43,573 nt of DNA from an uncultured Muribaculaceae bacterium. Lineage in GTDB: Bacteria; Bacteroidota; Bacteroidia; Bacteroidales; Muribaculaceae. Shown here piece by piece: positions 17,849-25,758 of the stretch. Location of the stretch: positions 1 to 43,573 of the forward strand of contig CANNVE010000022.1 in assembly GCA_947525975.1 (NCBI GenBank). The letters run 5' to 3'. The position numbers and the translations under genes are program-made. The notes under the pieces are model-generated. The model had not been told where the DNA came from and ran no database searches. It saw only the letters and a program-made list of their open reading frames with translations. Numbering within the stretch: the first letter of the stretch is position 1; each line of letters opens with the position of its first letter.

Positions 17849-18041
17849 AAAAATCGAACGGAGAGGAGAATTTTTTTTCAGACAGGCTCCTGCGGCATGC
17901 TTCGGGGAGCTTGGTAGGCGAGCATGGCGTGAGGTAGCCGTTTTCCGGCCTGTGGAGAGGGAAAAACGGTCTGTTTATGTGGATTTATTAGGGTGTTGGA
18001 ACAAAAAAGTGAAGCATTCGTCAAATATTATGCAAAATTTA

Positions 18042-18071
18042 TTTGTTTTTTAAAAAAATGCGGTATATTTG
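18042..18071 (+). promoter_or_regulatory. Promoter of the HU gene
   Basis: TTTG (18042-18045), an 18-base spacer and TATATTTG (18064-18071) fit the Bacteroidota promoter. The start codon is 37 bp downstream, and the leader is A/T-rich with TAAT just before the ATG region. Confidence 0.8.
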
Positions 18072-18108
18072 CAACACAAACATTTCTACTTTTTTAATCC
18101 TCTAATTT

Positions 18109-18381
18109 ATGAACAAGACCGAACTCGTCAATGCAGTCGCCGAGAAAGCCGGCATCAGCAAGGTGAATGCCAAAGCGGCCGTTGACGCAGCCATAGAAGC
18201 TGTTGTTGATGCTTTGGCTGAAGGAGACAAGATTTCACTTATTGGCTTTGGAACATTCTCTGTAGCCGAAAAGGCAGCGCGCACCGGATTCAATCCCCGC
18301 ACTAAAGAGGCCATAGAGATCCCTGCCCGTAAGACAATCAAATTCAAGGCCGGCGCTGAGCTTGCCGAGAAGGTGAAGTGA
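18109..18381 (+). CDS. HU family DNA-binding protein
   Basis: A 90-residue histone-like nucleoid protein. Two N-terminal helices (TELVNAVAEKAGISKVNAKA) are followed by the strand segment KISLIGFGTFSVAEKAARTG and the DNA-grasping arm FNPRTKEAIEIPARKTIKFK. This is full HU length with no extension, and acts as a dimer that bends DNA. It is a single-gene unit between its own promoter and a bidirectional terminator. It is more likely HU than IHF because only one copy is seen and the arm sequence is HU-like. Confidence 0.95.
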   Translation: MNKTELVNAVAEKAGISKVNAKAAVDAAIEAVVDALAEGDKISLIGFGTFSVAEKAARTGFNPRTKEAIEIPARKTIKFKAGAELAEKVK

Positions 18382-18404
18382 TCCGCAAGGCGAAATCAAG
18401 ACTC

Positions 18405-18445
18405 AAAAAAGCCGCAGCCCCGTCGTTTACGGGCTGCGGCTTTTT
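18405..18445. terminator. Bidirectional terminator between HU and O-methyltransferase
   Basis: A 10-bp perfect stem, gccgcagccc (18411-18420) with gggctgcggc (18431-18440), is flanked by AAAAAA on the left and TTTTT on the right. It serves the converging HU gene and the minus-strand methyltransferase, whose stop codon touches the T-run. Confidence 0.9.
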
Positions 18446-19089
18446 CATGCTTGCGCGTCGTCGTCGGCAACGCGTATCAGCGTCATGCCGTCGCGTATGG
18501 GTATGATCACCTTTTCGAGGCGCGGATCGGCGGCAACCTTGTCGTTGAACGCGGCTATGCCCCGGGTCTGCGGATCGCGGCAGGCTTCGGGGTCGAGCAC
18601 CTTGTCGTCCCACAGGGTGTTGTCGGCGAGGATGAAGCTCCCTTTGGCCATGCGCGGCACCAGCAGGTCGAGATATTCGCAATAGTGTCTCTTGTTGGCG
18701 TCGATGAAGGCCATGTCCCAAGGGCCGGGCAGTGTAGGGATCACCTCCAAGGCGTCTCCGATGTGGAGGTGGATGTCGGCTCCACGGGGCGAGGCGTCGA
18801 ATGTCGCCCTCAGCTCGTCGGCCATTTCGTCGTCAATCTCTATGGTGTGCAGCTCGGCTCCGGGAGGCATGCCTTCGGCTATGCACAGCGCCGAGTATCC
18901 GGTGAATGCGCCGAGCTCGATCACGCGCATGGGGCGCGCCATCTGTGTGAGCATCTTCAGCAGGCGGCCTTGCGCGTGGCCCGAGCACATGCGCGGGTAT
19001 AGGTGGCGCAGGTGAGTGTCGCGGTATAGGCGCCTCAGTTGCTCCGGCTCGGGGCTGATATGGGCGCAGATGTAATCGTCGATATCCAT
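18445..19089 (-). CDS. SAM-dependent O-methyltransferase (class I)
   Basis: 214 residues of the caffeoyl-CoA/catechol O-methyltransferase-like family. Motif I MRVIELGAFTGYSALCIAEG binds SAM, and ELHTIEIDDEMADELR carries the acidic residue that contacts the SAM ribose. The metal-binding pair lies in MAFIDANKRHYCEYLDLLVP and ADNTLWDDKVLDP. Bacterial members are widespread and mostly of unknown substrate. It is a stand-alone gene between two terminators. Confidence 0.9.
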   Translation of the reverse strand: MDIDDYICAHISPEPEQLRRLYRDTHLRHLYPRMCSGHAQGRLLKMLTQMARPMRVIELGAFTGYSALCIAEGMPPGAELHTIEIDDEMADELRATFDASPRGADIHLHIGDALEVIPTLPGPWDMAFIDANKRHYCEYLDLLVPRMAKGSFILADNTLWDDKVLDPEACRDPQTRGIAAFNDKVAADPRLEKVIIPIRDGMTLIRVADDDAQA

Positions 19090-19096
19090 GTGTCAG

Positions 19097-19139
19097 AAAA
19101 AACAGGTCAGACCTGCCGGGCGAGTCCGGCAGGTCTGAC
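19097..19139 (-). terminator. Intrinsic terminator of fabD
   Basis: A 14-bp perfect stem, gtcagacctgccgg (19106-19119) with ccggcaggtctgac (19126-19139), has a 6-base loop. On the minus strand it is followed by CTGTTTTTT. It lies between the fabD stop and the methyltransferase start. Confidence 0.92.
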
Positions 19140-19158
19140 GCTCTATAAGGTTACGGAT

Positions 19159-20037
19159 TTATTGCATGCCGCTTACGCTCACGCTCTTCTCGATCTTGCT
19201 GACAAGGCCTTGCAGCACCTTGCCGGGGCCGATCTCCACGAACTCTGTGGCGCCGTCGGCCACCATGTTGCGCACGGTCTGGGTCCAGCGCACGGGGGCG
19301 GTGAGCTGGGCGATGAGGTTGGCCTTGATCTCCACGGGGTCGGTGTGGGGGAGGGCGTCAACATTCTGGTATACGGGGCAGATGGGAGCCTTGAACTCGG
19401 TGGCGTCGATGGCGTGAGCGAGCTCGGCGCGGGCAGGCTCCATGCAGGGAGAGTGGAAAGCTCCGCTGACATTGAGCTTGAGAGCGCGCTTTGCGCCTGC
19501 TGCCTTGGCGGCCTCGCAGGCGAGGTCGATGGCCTCAACGTCGCCCGAGATCACGAGTTGGCCTGGGCAGTTGTAGTTGGCGCAGACCACAGTGCCGTCG
19601 ATTGCGGCGCAGATCTCCTCCACTTTCTCGTCGGGGAGGGCGATGATGGCGGCCATGGTGCTGGGGTGCAGGTCGCAGGCTTTCTGCATAGCCTGTGCGC
19701 GGGCCGATACGAGGCGGAGGCCGTCTTCAAAGCTGAGCGCTCCGGCTGTGACCAGGGCGCAGAATTCGCCCAGCGAGTGGCCGGCAGTCATGTCAGGCTT
19801 GAACTCCTCTCCGAGGCTCTTGGCCAGGATCACCGAGTGGAGGAAGATGGCCGGCTGTGTGACGCGGGTCTGCTTGAGCTCCTCGTCGGTGCCTGCAAAC
19901 ATGATGTCGGTGATGCGGAAACCGAGGATTTCGTTGGCCTTCTCAAAGAGGTCATGCGCCTCGGCGTTGTTTTCGTAGAGGTCTTTGCCCATGCCTACGA
20001 ATTGGGCGCCTTGCCCGGGAAATACGTATGCTTTCAT
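19159..20037 (-). CDS. fabD: Malonyl-CoA-ACP transacylase FabD
   Basis: 292 residues. FabD moves malonyl from CoA to acyl carrier protein, feeding type II fatty-acid synthesis. The start MKAYVFPGQGAQFVGMGKDL, the nucleophile elbow TAGHSLGEFCAL with Ser88, the Arg in LVSARAQAMQKAC that binds the malonyl carboxylate, and SGAFHSPCM with the catalytic His are all present. It is a single-gene unit with its own promoter and terminator; other fab genes are not adjacent. Confidence 0.96.
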   Translation of the reverse strand: MKAYVFPGQGAQFVGMGKDLYENNAEAHDLFEKANEILGFRITDIMFAGTDEELKQTRVTQPAIFLHSVILAKSLGEEFKPDMTAGHSLGEFCALVTAGALSFEDGLRLVSARAQAMQKACDLHPSTMAAIIALPDEKVEEICAAIDGTVVCANYNCPGQLVISGDVEAIDLACEAAKAAGAKRALKLNVSGAFHSPCMEPARAELAHAIDATEFKAPICPVYQNVDALPHTDPVEIKANLIAQLTAPVRWTQTVRNMVADGATEFVEIGPGKVLQGLVSKIEKSVSVSGMQ

Positions 20038-20099
20038 CTTTTTTCTGTGAGATTGTTCTTTTTTCTTAAATGATTTTAATTGAATGCAAAATCAGACTG

Positions 20100-20107
20100 C
20101 AAAGGTA
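20100..20107 (-). promoter_or_regulatory. Probable -7 box for fabD
   Basis: The minus strand reads TACCTTTG, an exact TAnnTTTG match, 63 bp upstream of the fabD ATG. No TTTG occurs 18-20 bases upstream. The divergent tatA start is 125 bp away on the other strand. Confidence 0.6.
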
Positions 20108-20232
20108 CAAATTTTTGAGAAATTATTCGTAACTTTACGGCAAAATAATTGATTGCGGGCCGTGGGCCATGGCTTTTGAGCGTGAAGCCTGGCTTTTGGC
20201 TCATAAACTGATGTCTATCACTCATAACTTAA

Positions 20233-20484
20233 ATGATGCCACTTTTCATCCTTGGCCTCAAGGGGCCTCAGCTCATATTCATAGCTCTGATCATTCTTCT
20301 CGTCTTTGGCGCAGGCCGCATCCCCAACATCATGCGCAGCCTGGGCAAGGGCATCCACAGCTTCCGCCAGGGCATTGAGGATGCCAAGGAGGAGATCAAC
20401 AAGGAGGTGGTGCGCCGCGATGCCCCGAAGAACGACGCTTCGGAGGCTGGCGCCGAGGCCGACAATCAGCAGCAACAGAAATGA
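20233..20484 (+). CDS. tatA: Twin-arginine translocase subunit TatA
   Basis: 83 residues. A short N-terminal transmembrane helix (LIFIALIILLVFGAGRIPNI) leads into the hinge and amphipathic helix MRSLGKGIHSFRQGIEDAKE, then a polar Gln-rich tail. TatA oligomers form the pathway for folded Tat substrates. tatC follows 18 bp later; there is no tatB, as is usual in this phylum. Two adjacent ATGs are possible starts. Confidence 0.93.
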   Translation: MMPLFILGLKGPQLIFIALIILLVFGAGRIPNIMRSLGKGIHSFRQGIEDAKEEINKEVVRRDAPKNDASEAGAEADNQQQQK

Positions 20485-20502
20485 TCTTCCTTTGATCGGG
20501 AT

Positions 20503-21291
20503 ATGTCGGCGGAGATGAGTTTCTGGGAGCATCTTGGCGCGCTGCGCGATGTGCTCCTGCGCATATCGGCGGTGGTGCTCGGCATGGCCATCGCCGCATT
20601 CTGCCTTATGCCGTGGATATTCGACCACGTGATCCTCGCCCCCTGCGACGACGGCTTCGTGCTCTACCGCGCTCTTTCGGGCCTTCACGGCGACGGCGCG
20701 TGGATTCCTGACCTTAGCGCCGACAAGCCGTTTGAGGTGGAGATAATCAACATTGAGCTCGCCTCGCAGTTTTTCATCCACATGTCGGCCTCTGTGTGGC
20801 TGGCCTTCGTGGTGTCATTCCCGTTTGTGCTCTATCAGCTGTGGGGCTTTGTGTCTCCGGCCCTCTACCCCAATGAAAAGCGGCATGCCCGAGGGGCGTT
20901 CCTTTTCGGCAATCTGATGTTCTATCTGGGCATGGCCGTGGGCTATCTTGTGGTCTTTCCGCTCGCTCTCCGGTTCCTTGCCGACTACCGGCTCAGCGAC
21001 CGCATAGCCAACACCGTGAGCCTGACCTCGTATATGGATACGTTTTTCATGCTTGTGCTGATGATGGGCCTTGTGTTCGAGCTTCCGCTCCTGGCTTGGC
21101 TTCTGGGCAAGATGGGATTGCTCAAGCGGGAGTTTTTCGGCCGCTACCGCAAGTACGCCGCTGTGGGCATCCTTGTGCTTTCGGGCGTTATCACCCCCAC
21201 GAGCGATCTCTTCACGCTGTTTGTGGTCTTCATCCCGATCTACGCTCTTTGGGAGGCGAGCGCTCTGCTTGTGCCCAAAGGCGGGGAATAG
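20503..21291 (+). CDS. tatC: Twin-arginine translocase subunit TatC
   Basis: 262 residues with about six transmembrane helices. TatC is the receptor for twin-arginine signal peptides. Family marks include the start FWEHLGALRDVLLR, the loop GFVSPALYPNEKR with its conserved Glu, and the late segment VLSGVITPTSDLFT. The first cytoplasmic motif, normally HLxELR, reads HLGALR here: the Glu that contacts the signal peptide in E. coli is Ala. An insertion of polar sequence (GAWIPDLSADKPFEVEIIN) lies in the first periplasmic loop. Start and spacing indicate an operon with tatA. Confidence 0.94.
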   Translation: MSAEMSFWEHLGALRDVLLRISAVVLGMAIAAFCLMPWIFDHVILAPCDDGFVLYRALSGLHGDGAWIPDLSADKPFEVEIINIELASQFFIHMSASVWLAFVVSFPFVLYQLWGFVSPALYPNEKRHARGAFLFGNLMFYLGMAVGYLVVFPLALRFLADYRLSDRIANTVSLTSYMDTFFMLVLMMGLVFELPLLAWLLGKMGLLKREFFGRYRKYAAVGILVLSGVITPTSDLFTLFVVFIPIYALWEASALLVPKGGE

Positions 21292-21343
21292 AGAAACTTT
21301 CGATTTTAAACATCAACAAAATACGCATTCCTGTCAAGTCTTT

Positions 21344-22543
21344 ATGGGAAAAATGAAATTCGGGCTTTTGCCCCGCATCATCCTCGGCATGGCTCTCGGC
21401 ATAGGAGCCGGATACGTTGCGCCCGTTTGGGCGGCCAGGGCGATGGCCACATTCAACTCTGTTTTCTCCGCCTATCTCGGCTTTATCGTGCCCCTTCTGA
21501 TCATAGGCTTCGTGGCCGCGGCCATAGCCGATCTCGGGCAGAAGGCGGGCAAGATGCTGCTGGTCACGGCGGCGTTGGCCTATGCTTTCACCTTCCTCTC
21601 GGGCATGATGTCATACTTCACCGGCGCGGCCCTTTTCCCGGGCCTGATACAGGCCGACGCAAGCCTGTCGGCGCAGGTGGGGGCTTCAGGCCCGCAGCCA
21701 TATTTCACCATGGACATTGAGCCGGTGATGGGTGTGCTTTCGGCCCTGGTGCTTGCGTTTGTCGTGGGCCTGGGCACAGCCAAAGTCGATTCCGGGCCTC
21801 TGCGCCGCGGCCTCAACGGCTTCAAGGATGTGATCACCTGGGCCATCAATTCGTCGATAATCCCCGTGCTGCCGTTCTATATATTCGGCATTTTCATGGA
21901 TATGACCATTTCGGGGCAGGTGGGCACGATATTGCTGACATTCATCAAGATAATAGCCGTCATATTCGCTCTCCACGTGCTGGTGCTCGTGGTGCAGTAC
22001 TGCATAGCGGGCCTTGTGGCGCGCACCAATCCTTTCAAAGCCCTCTGGACCATGATGCCGGCGTATTTCACAGCCCTCGGCACCGCGTCGTCGGCGGCCA
22101 CCATCCCCGTTACGCTCAAGCGCACCATGGCTCTTGGCGTAGACAAGGATGTGGCCGGCTTCACTGTGCCGCTGTGCGCCACCATCCACATGTCGGGGTC
22201 GACCCTGAAGATCGTGGCCTGCGCCTTGGCGCTGATGATAGTCCATGGCCAGCACTACGACGCCGGCATGTTCGCCGCCTTCATTGCCATGCTCGGCGTG
22301 AGCATCATCGCCGCACCGGGAGTGCCGGGAGGCTCGATCATGGCCTCGCTCGGCGTGCTCAGCTCCATGCTCGGCTTCACCGCCGAGGACAACGCGCTGA
22401 TGATAGCCCTCTACATAGCGATGGATTCGTTTGGCACGGCCTGCAATGTGACCGGCGACGGAGCCATAGCCCAGATCGTGAACAGAATATTCGCCCCAAG
22501 GCCGGGCCGACCGGAAAATAAATCAAGATATGCTGCCTCTTGA
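21344..22543 (+). CDS. Dicarboxylate/amino acid:cation symporter (DAACS family)
   Basis: 399 residues from the ATG at 21344. The frame is open further upstream inside tatC, but that part is unrelated. Membrane-rich throughout, with DAACS marks: IVPLLIIGFVAAAIADLG early, the serine-rich hairpin TALGTASSAATIPVTLKRT, the helical motif CATIHMSGSTLKIVACAL at the usual NMDGT position, and the second hairpin IAAPGVPGGSIMASLGVL. It couples substrate uptake to Na+ or H+. The unusual HMSGST motif suggests a substrate different from Asp/Glu. Its last 14 bases overlap tilS. Confidence 0.88.
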   Translation: MGKMKFGLLPRIILGMALGIGAGYVAPVWAARAMATFNSVFSAYLGFIVPLLIIGFVAAAIADLGQKAGKMLLVTAALAYAFTFLSGMMSYFTGAALFPGLIQADASLSAQVGASGPQPYFTMDIEPVMGVLSALVLAFVVGLGTAKVDSGPLRRGLNGFKDVITWAINSSIIPVLPFYIFGIFMDMTISGQVGTILLTFIKIIAVIFALHVLVLVVQYCIAGLVARTNPFKALWTMMPAYFTALGTASSAATIPVTLKRTMALGVDKDVAGFTVPLCATIHMSGSTLKIVACALALMIVHGQHYDAGMFAAFIAMLGVSIIAAPGVPGGSIMASLGVLSSMLGFTAEDNALMIALYIAMDSFGTACNVTGDGAIAQIVNRIFAPRPGRPENKSRYAAS

Positions 22544-23852
22544 GTCGAAGATAGCCGAGGCTCTGCCTTCATGCGGCATTGAGCCCGGCGGCAAGCCGGT
22601 GATAGTGGCTCTCAGCGGCGGAGCCGACTCGGTGGCACTGCTTGCCGCCCTGTGCGCGCTGGGATGCTCATGCGTGGCCGCTCACTGCAATTTCAGGCTG
22701 CGCGGCGCCGAGAGCGACCGCGACATGCGCAGCGCCCGTGACCTCTGTGCGCATCTGGGCGTTGACTGCTATATCAAGGAGTTTGACGTCGACGCCCGCC
22801 GCCGCGCCACCGGCGAGTCGGTGGAGATGGCCTGCCGCGAGCTGCGCTACGCATGGTTTGGCGATCTGCTCGATAAGCTGCGGGCGCAGTGCATAGCCGT
22901 GGCCCACCACATTGAGGACAACGCCGAGTCATTCTTCCTCAACCTGCTTCGCGGCTCCGGCCTCGCCGGCCTCACGGGCATGCGCGCACGCAACGGCTAT
23001 GTGGCGCGTCCGATGCTCGGCCTCACACGCCGCCAGATAGAGGACTACCTCGCCTCGCGGGGCTTGCCTTTTGTGGTCGACAGCTCCAACGCCAGCAACG
23101 AATACAAGCGCAACCGCCTGCGCAATGTGGTGATTCCCACCATAGAAGAGCATTTCCCCGGGGGCATGGGCGGTGTGCGCCAGTCGATCGCTCATCTGAC
23201 CGACAACCGCCGCCTCTACGATGCCCTCATCGAGCAGAAGCGCAAGGCCTACGTGACCCCCTCGGCCATCGACCTTGCGGCGCTCGTGGCCGCCGAGCCC
23301 GAGCCTCGCATCCTGCTCTACGAGCTGATAAAACCTCTGGGATTCAACATGACTCATGCCTCTGACATCCTCGCCTCGGTCTCGCGCTCGGGGCTGGTGT
23401 TCATGGCCGGAGATACGGCCCTTGAGCTTGACCGCGGCGTCTTGCGCATCAATGCGTCGGGCAGCCTTGCTGCCGAGGGAGCCGAAGTCAGCCTGCGGCG
23501 CGACATCCTCGCTCCGGCCCACATACTCATCGGCGAGCACCTGGTGGCCGAGTTCAAGCCCGGCAGAGACCCGAATGTGGCCTATTTCGACATCTGTGTG
23601 ATGGACGGCGACCCTAAGATGGCCCTGCGCCATTGGCAGCGCGGCGACCGCATGACGCCTTTCGGCTCTGAAGGCTCCCGCCTGGTGAGCGACCTATACG
23701 CCAACGCCAAATACAGCGCCGCCGACAAGCGCGGAGCCTGGCTCCTCACGCGCGACGGCGTGATACTGTGGGCCGTGGGCCTGCGCCAGTCGGCCCATTT
23801 CGCCGTCACTCCCGAGACCCGCCGCTATCTGCGCCTCGAATACCGCCCATAG
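22530..23852 (+). CDS. tilS: tRNA(Ile)-lysidine synthase TilS
   Basis: 440 residues. TilS modifies C34 of the tRNA-Ile CAT anticodon to lysidine, switching it to read AUA. The PP-loop motif VIVALSGGADSVALLAAL (~residues 24-41) binds ATP. HCNFRLRGAESDRD, AVAHHIEDNAESFFLNLLRG and RPMLGLTRRQIEDYL are conserved blocks of the catalytic domain, and a C-terminal TilS domain follows. The 14-bp overlap with the symporter gene implies co-translation. Length is normal. Confidence 0.95.
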   Translation: MLPLESKIAEALPSCGIEPGGKPVIVALSGGADSVALLAALCALGCSCVAAHCNFRLRGAESDRDMRSARDLCAHLGVDCYIKEFDVDARRRATGESVEMACRELRYAWFGDLLDKLRAQCIAVAHHIEDNAESFFLNLLRGSGLAGLTGMRARNGYVARPMLGLTRRQIEDYLASRGLPFVVDSSNASNEYKRNRLRNVVIPTIEEHFPGGMGGVRQSIAHLTDNRRLYDALIEQKRKAYVTPSAIDLAALVAAEPEPRILLYELIKPLGFNMTHASDILASVSRSGLVFMAGDTALELDRGVLRINASGSLAAEGAEVSLRRDILAPAHILIGEHLVAEFKPGRDPNVAYFDICVMDGDPKMALRHWQRGDRMTPFGSEGSRLVSDLYANAKYSAADKRGAWLLTRDGVILWAVGLRQSAHFAVTPETRRYLRLEYRP

Positions 23853-23898
23853 ATTGTGGGAGGGTAATACAGGCCTGTGGAAAAAACGGCGCCGTATC

Positions 23899-25470
23899 TT
23901 ATGGATTTTCGATGGCGATGTCGTCGAGGGCTCGCTTTGAGGGGCTGAAGTTGGCGCCAATCAGGAAGATTGTCTTGCCGGAGGCCGCGAACTTCTTCCA
24001 ATATTCCTTTTCTCGAATCTGCCTCATGGCCTCAGCCGCAGTCTTGTTCACCTTGAATTCAAAGACGTAGGCATAGGCGTCGGTCTCCACGGTCATGTCT
24101 ATGCGGCCGTTGGATGTGTTTTCTTCTGTGCGTGTGTAGAATCCGACCATCTTGAACACCAAATAGAGCGCATTCCGGAAATACACCTCGCGTGGCTCGG
24201 TGGAGCCTATGTGAGGCACGCCTCGCAGCAAGCTGTCGAGCCTGGTCATAAAAGCTTTCGGATCTCCGCGCATCACATCCTTTACAAACTTTTTTGTGTC
24301 AAACTCCGATTCTGTGCTCTCCTGGCCAAGGAAGATGGGCTTTAGGAAGTTGGTGAAACTTTCCTCCACCTCTCCGTTGGGGTATCCAAGGGTGTATTCG
24401 TTGAAGGTTTGGTCGTATTTCTTAATAGTCAGATAGCCAGCTTGGTATAGTGTTGGTATTGCTTCTCGGCTCAGGATGCCCTCGCTGCCCAGTTTGGTGG
24501 CGTCGATGCTGTAGCTCTCGATGTCTTTGAGGCTCCATTGCCTATTTTTCAGGAGCTTGACGACATAAGTGGGAGTGCCGCTGGCGAACCAGTAGTTGTC
24601 AAGTTTTTCGTTGGCAAACACGTTCACCAAGCTGAATGGATTGTAGATGTCAAGAAGATTTTCCGCGAAATGGTATCCGTCATAGCGCCGCTTCAGCTCA
24701 AGGCGGATTTCCTCTGTAGATTTGCCGTATCGCTTGGCAAGGCATTGTATGCCATCTGTAAAGCATGATGACAGCTCATCTGCTGTTATGCCGCAGATGC
24801 CGGAGAATTTGGGCACGAAGGATATGTCGCGCAGGTTGTTGAGGTCGGAGAAGATTGACAACTTGCTGAAGCGGGCCACTCCGGTAAGCATGGCGAATTC
24901 AATGTGTTGGTCCATTGACTTAAGGACACCGTAAAATGCCTTTAGTGTGTCCCGGAATTTGTCGGCGAGCTCCTCGTCATCGATAGCCCCGAGCATGGGT
25001 TTGTCGTATTCGTCGACGAGTATGACTACCTTTTTCCCGGTCTTTTCGTGCAGGCCTGAGATGATGTCGCCTAACCGCAAGCCGGGAGTGGTGATGTTTT
25101 TTTCAAGAGAATATTGCTTTTCCCATTTGGCCATATTGTACCCAAGCGCGTCGAGCAAATCCTGATGGGTGTTGTAGTCGCCGATGTTCAAGTCGAGGTG
25201 CAGTATGGGGTGTGGCTCCCAGTCCTCTGTGAGGGAATCGATTGCCAGCCCCTTGAACAGGTCGCGCCTGCCTTGGTAATATGCCTCGATGGTTGAGAGC
25301 AAAAGGCTTTTGCCAAATCTCCGCGGGCGAGACAGGAAGTAGTATTTGTTCTCGCTTATCAGTCGGTGTACATAGGCTGTCTTGTCGACATAGACGTAGC
25401 CTCCTTCCCTGATTTCAGAGAAGGACTGCACTCCCACGGGGTATTTTTTTTCTTGGCACACGTTTTCCAT
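23899..25470 (-). CDS. AAA-ATPase-like/PD-(D/E)XK nuclease-like protein
   Basis: 523 residues with the layout of the large Bacteroidota family that joins PF09820 (AAA-ATPase-like) and PF08011 (DUF1703). The N-terminus YPVGVQSFSEIREGGYVYVD leads to the P-loop-like FLSRPRRFGKSLLLS (~46-60) and the Walker-B-like KVVILVDEYDKPML. The C-terminus has a nuclease-like core, GRIDMTVETDAYAYVFEFKV with D458, E471 and K473. The biological role of these often multi-copy proteins is not established. It is a stand-alone gene, convergent with tilS, with lower GC and different codon choice than its neighbours, which suggests acquisition. Confidence 0.9.
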   Translation of the reverse strand: MENVCQEKKYPVGVQSFSEIREGGYVYVDKTAYVHRLISENKYYFLSRPRRFGKSLLLSTIEAYYQGRRDLFKGLAIDSLTEDWEPHPILHLDLNIGDYNTHQDLLDALGYNMAKWEKQYSLEKNITTPGLRLGDIISGLHEKTGKKVVILVDEYDKPMLGAIDDEELADKFRDTLKAFYGVLKSMDQHIEFAMLTGVARFSKLSIFSDLNNLRDISFVPKFSGICGITADELSSCFTDGIQCLAKRYGKSTEEIRLELKRRYDGYHFAENLLDIYNPFSLVNVFANEKLDNYWFASGTPTYVVKLLKNRQWSLKDIESYSIDATKLGSEGILSREAIPTLYQAGYLTIKKYDQTFNEYTLGYPNGEVEESFTNFLKPIFLGQESTESEFDTKKFVKDVMRGDPKAFMTRLDSLLRGVPHIGSTEPREVYFRNALYLVFKMVGFYTRTEENTSNGRIDMTVETDAYAYVFEFKVNKTAAEAMRQIREKEYWKKFAASGKTIFLIGANFSPSKRALDDIAIENP

Positions 25471-25474
25471 ACCG

Positions 25475-25505
25475 CAAATATACTAAATAGCTGTGAATGT
25501 CACAA
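25475..25505 (-). promoter_or_regulatory. Promoter abutting the ATPase start codon
   Basis: The minus strand has TTG (25505-25503), a 20-base spacer, and TATATTTG (25482-25475). Only four bases separate the -7 box from the ATG at 25470, so transcription would begin at or next to the start codon and give a leaderless or nearly leaderless message. Confidence 0.6.
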
Positions 25506-25666
25506 GTTTTTAGTTTTTTGGCCTTTGTTTTTTTCAATGCCAGTATCTTGCCTTTTCAGGGGCTTATGCCGGCGGATGCACCGGGGCGCACCCCTGCTTT
25601 TCAATGGCTTATCATGGCTGTTTGGCCATCTGCCCAACTTTTAATTTGAAAAATAGCTAAAATAGC

Positions 25667-25696
25667 ATTGGTTTTCACGTTTTTTCCGTAATTTTG
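25667..25696 (+). promoter_or_regulatory. Promoter of the DUF2723 gene
   Basis: ATTG (25667-25670), an 18-base spacer and TAATTTTG (25689-25696) fit the Bacteroidota promoter, 62 bp upstream of the ATG. The rest of 25471-25758 shows no gene. Confidence 0.72.
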
Positions 25697-25758
25697 CACG
25701 ATAGAGCCCTTAATGGCTCGATTATTGTCAATAATAATCAATTATCACCTCAATTCTG

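Noticed and set aside
20130-20137. TAACTTTA as the tatA promoter
   Set aside because: The nearest TTTG is only 12 bases upstream, too close, and the box has one mismatch. Position is plausible, but support is too weak to list.
21071-21343. N-terminal extension of the symporter into tatC
   Set aside because: The extension is tatC read in another frame; the transporter fold begins at the ATG at 21344.
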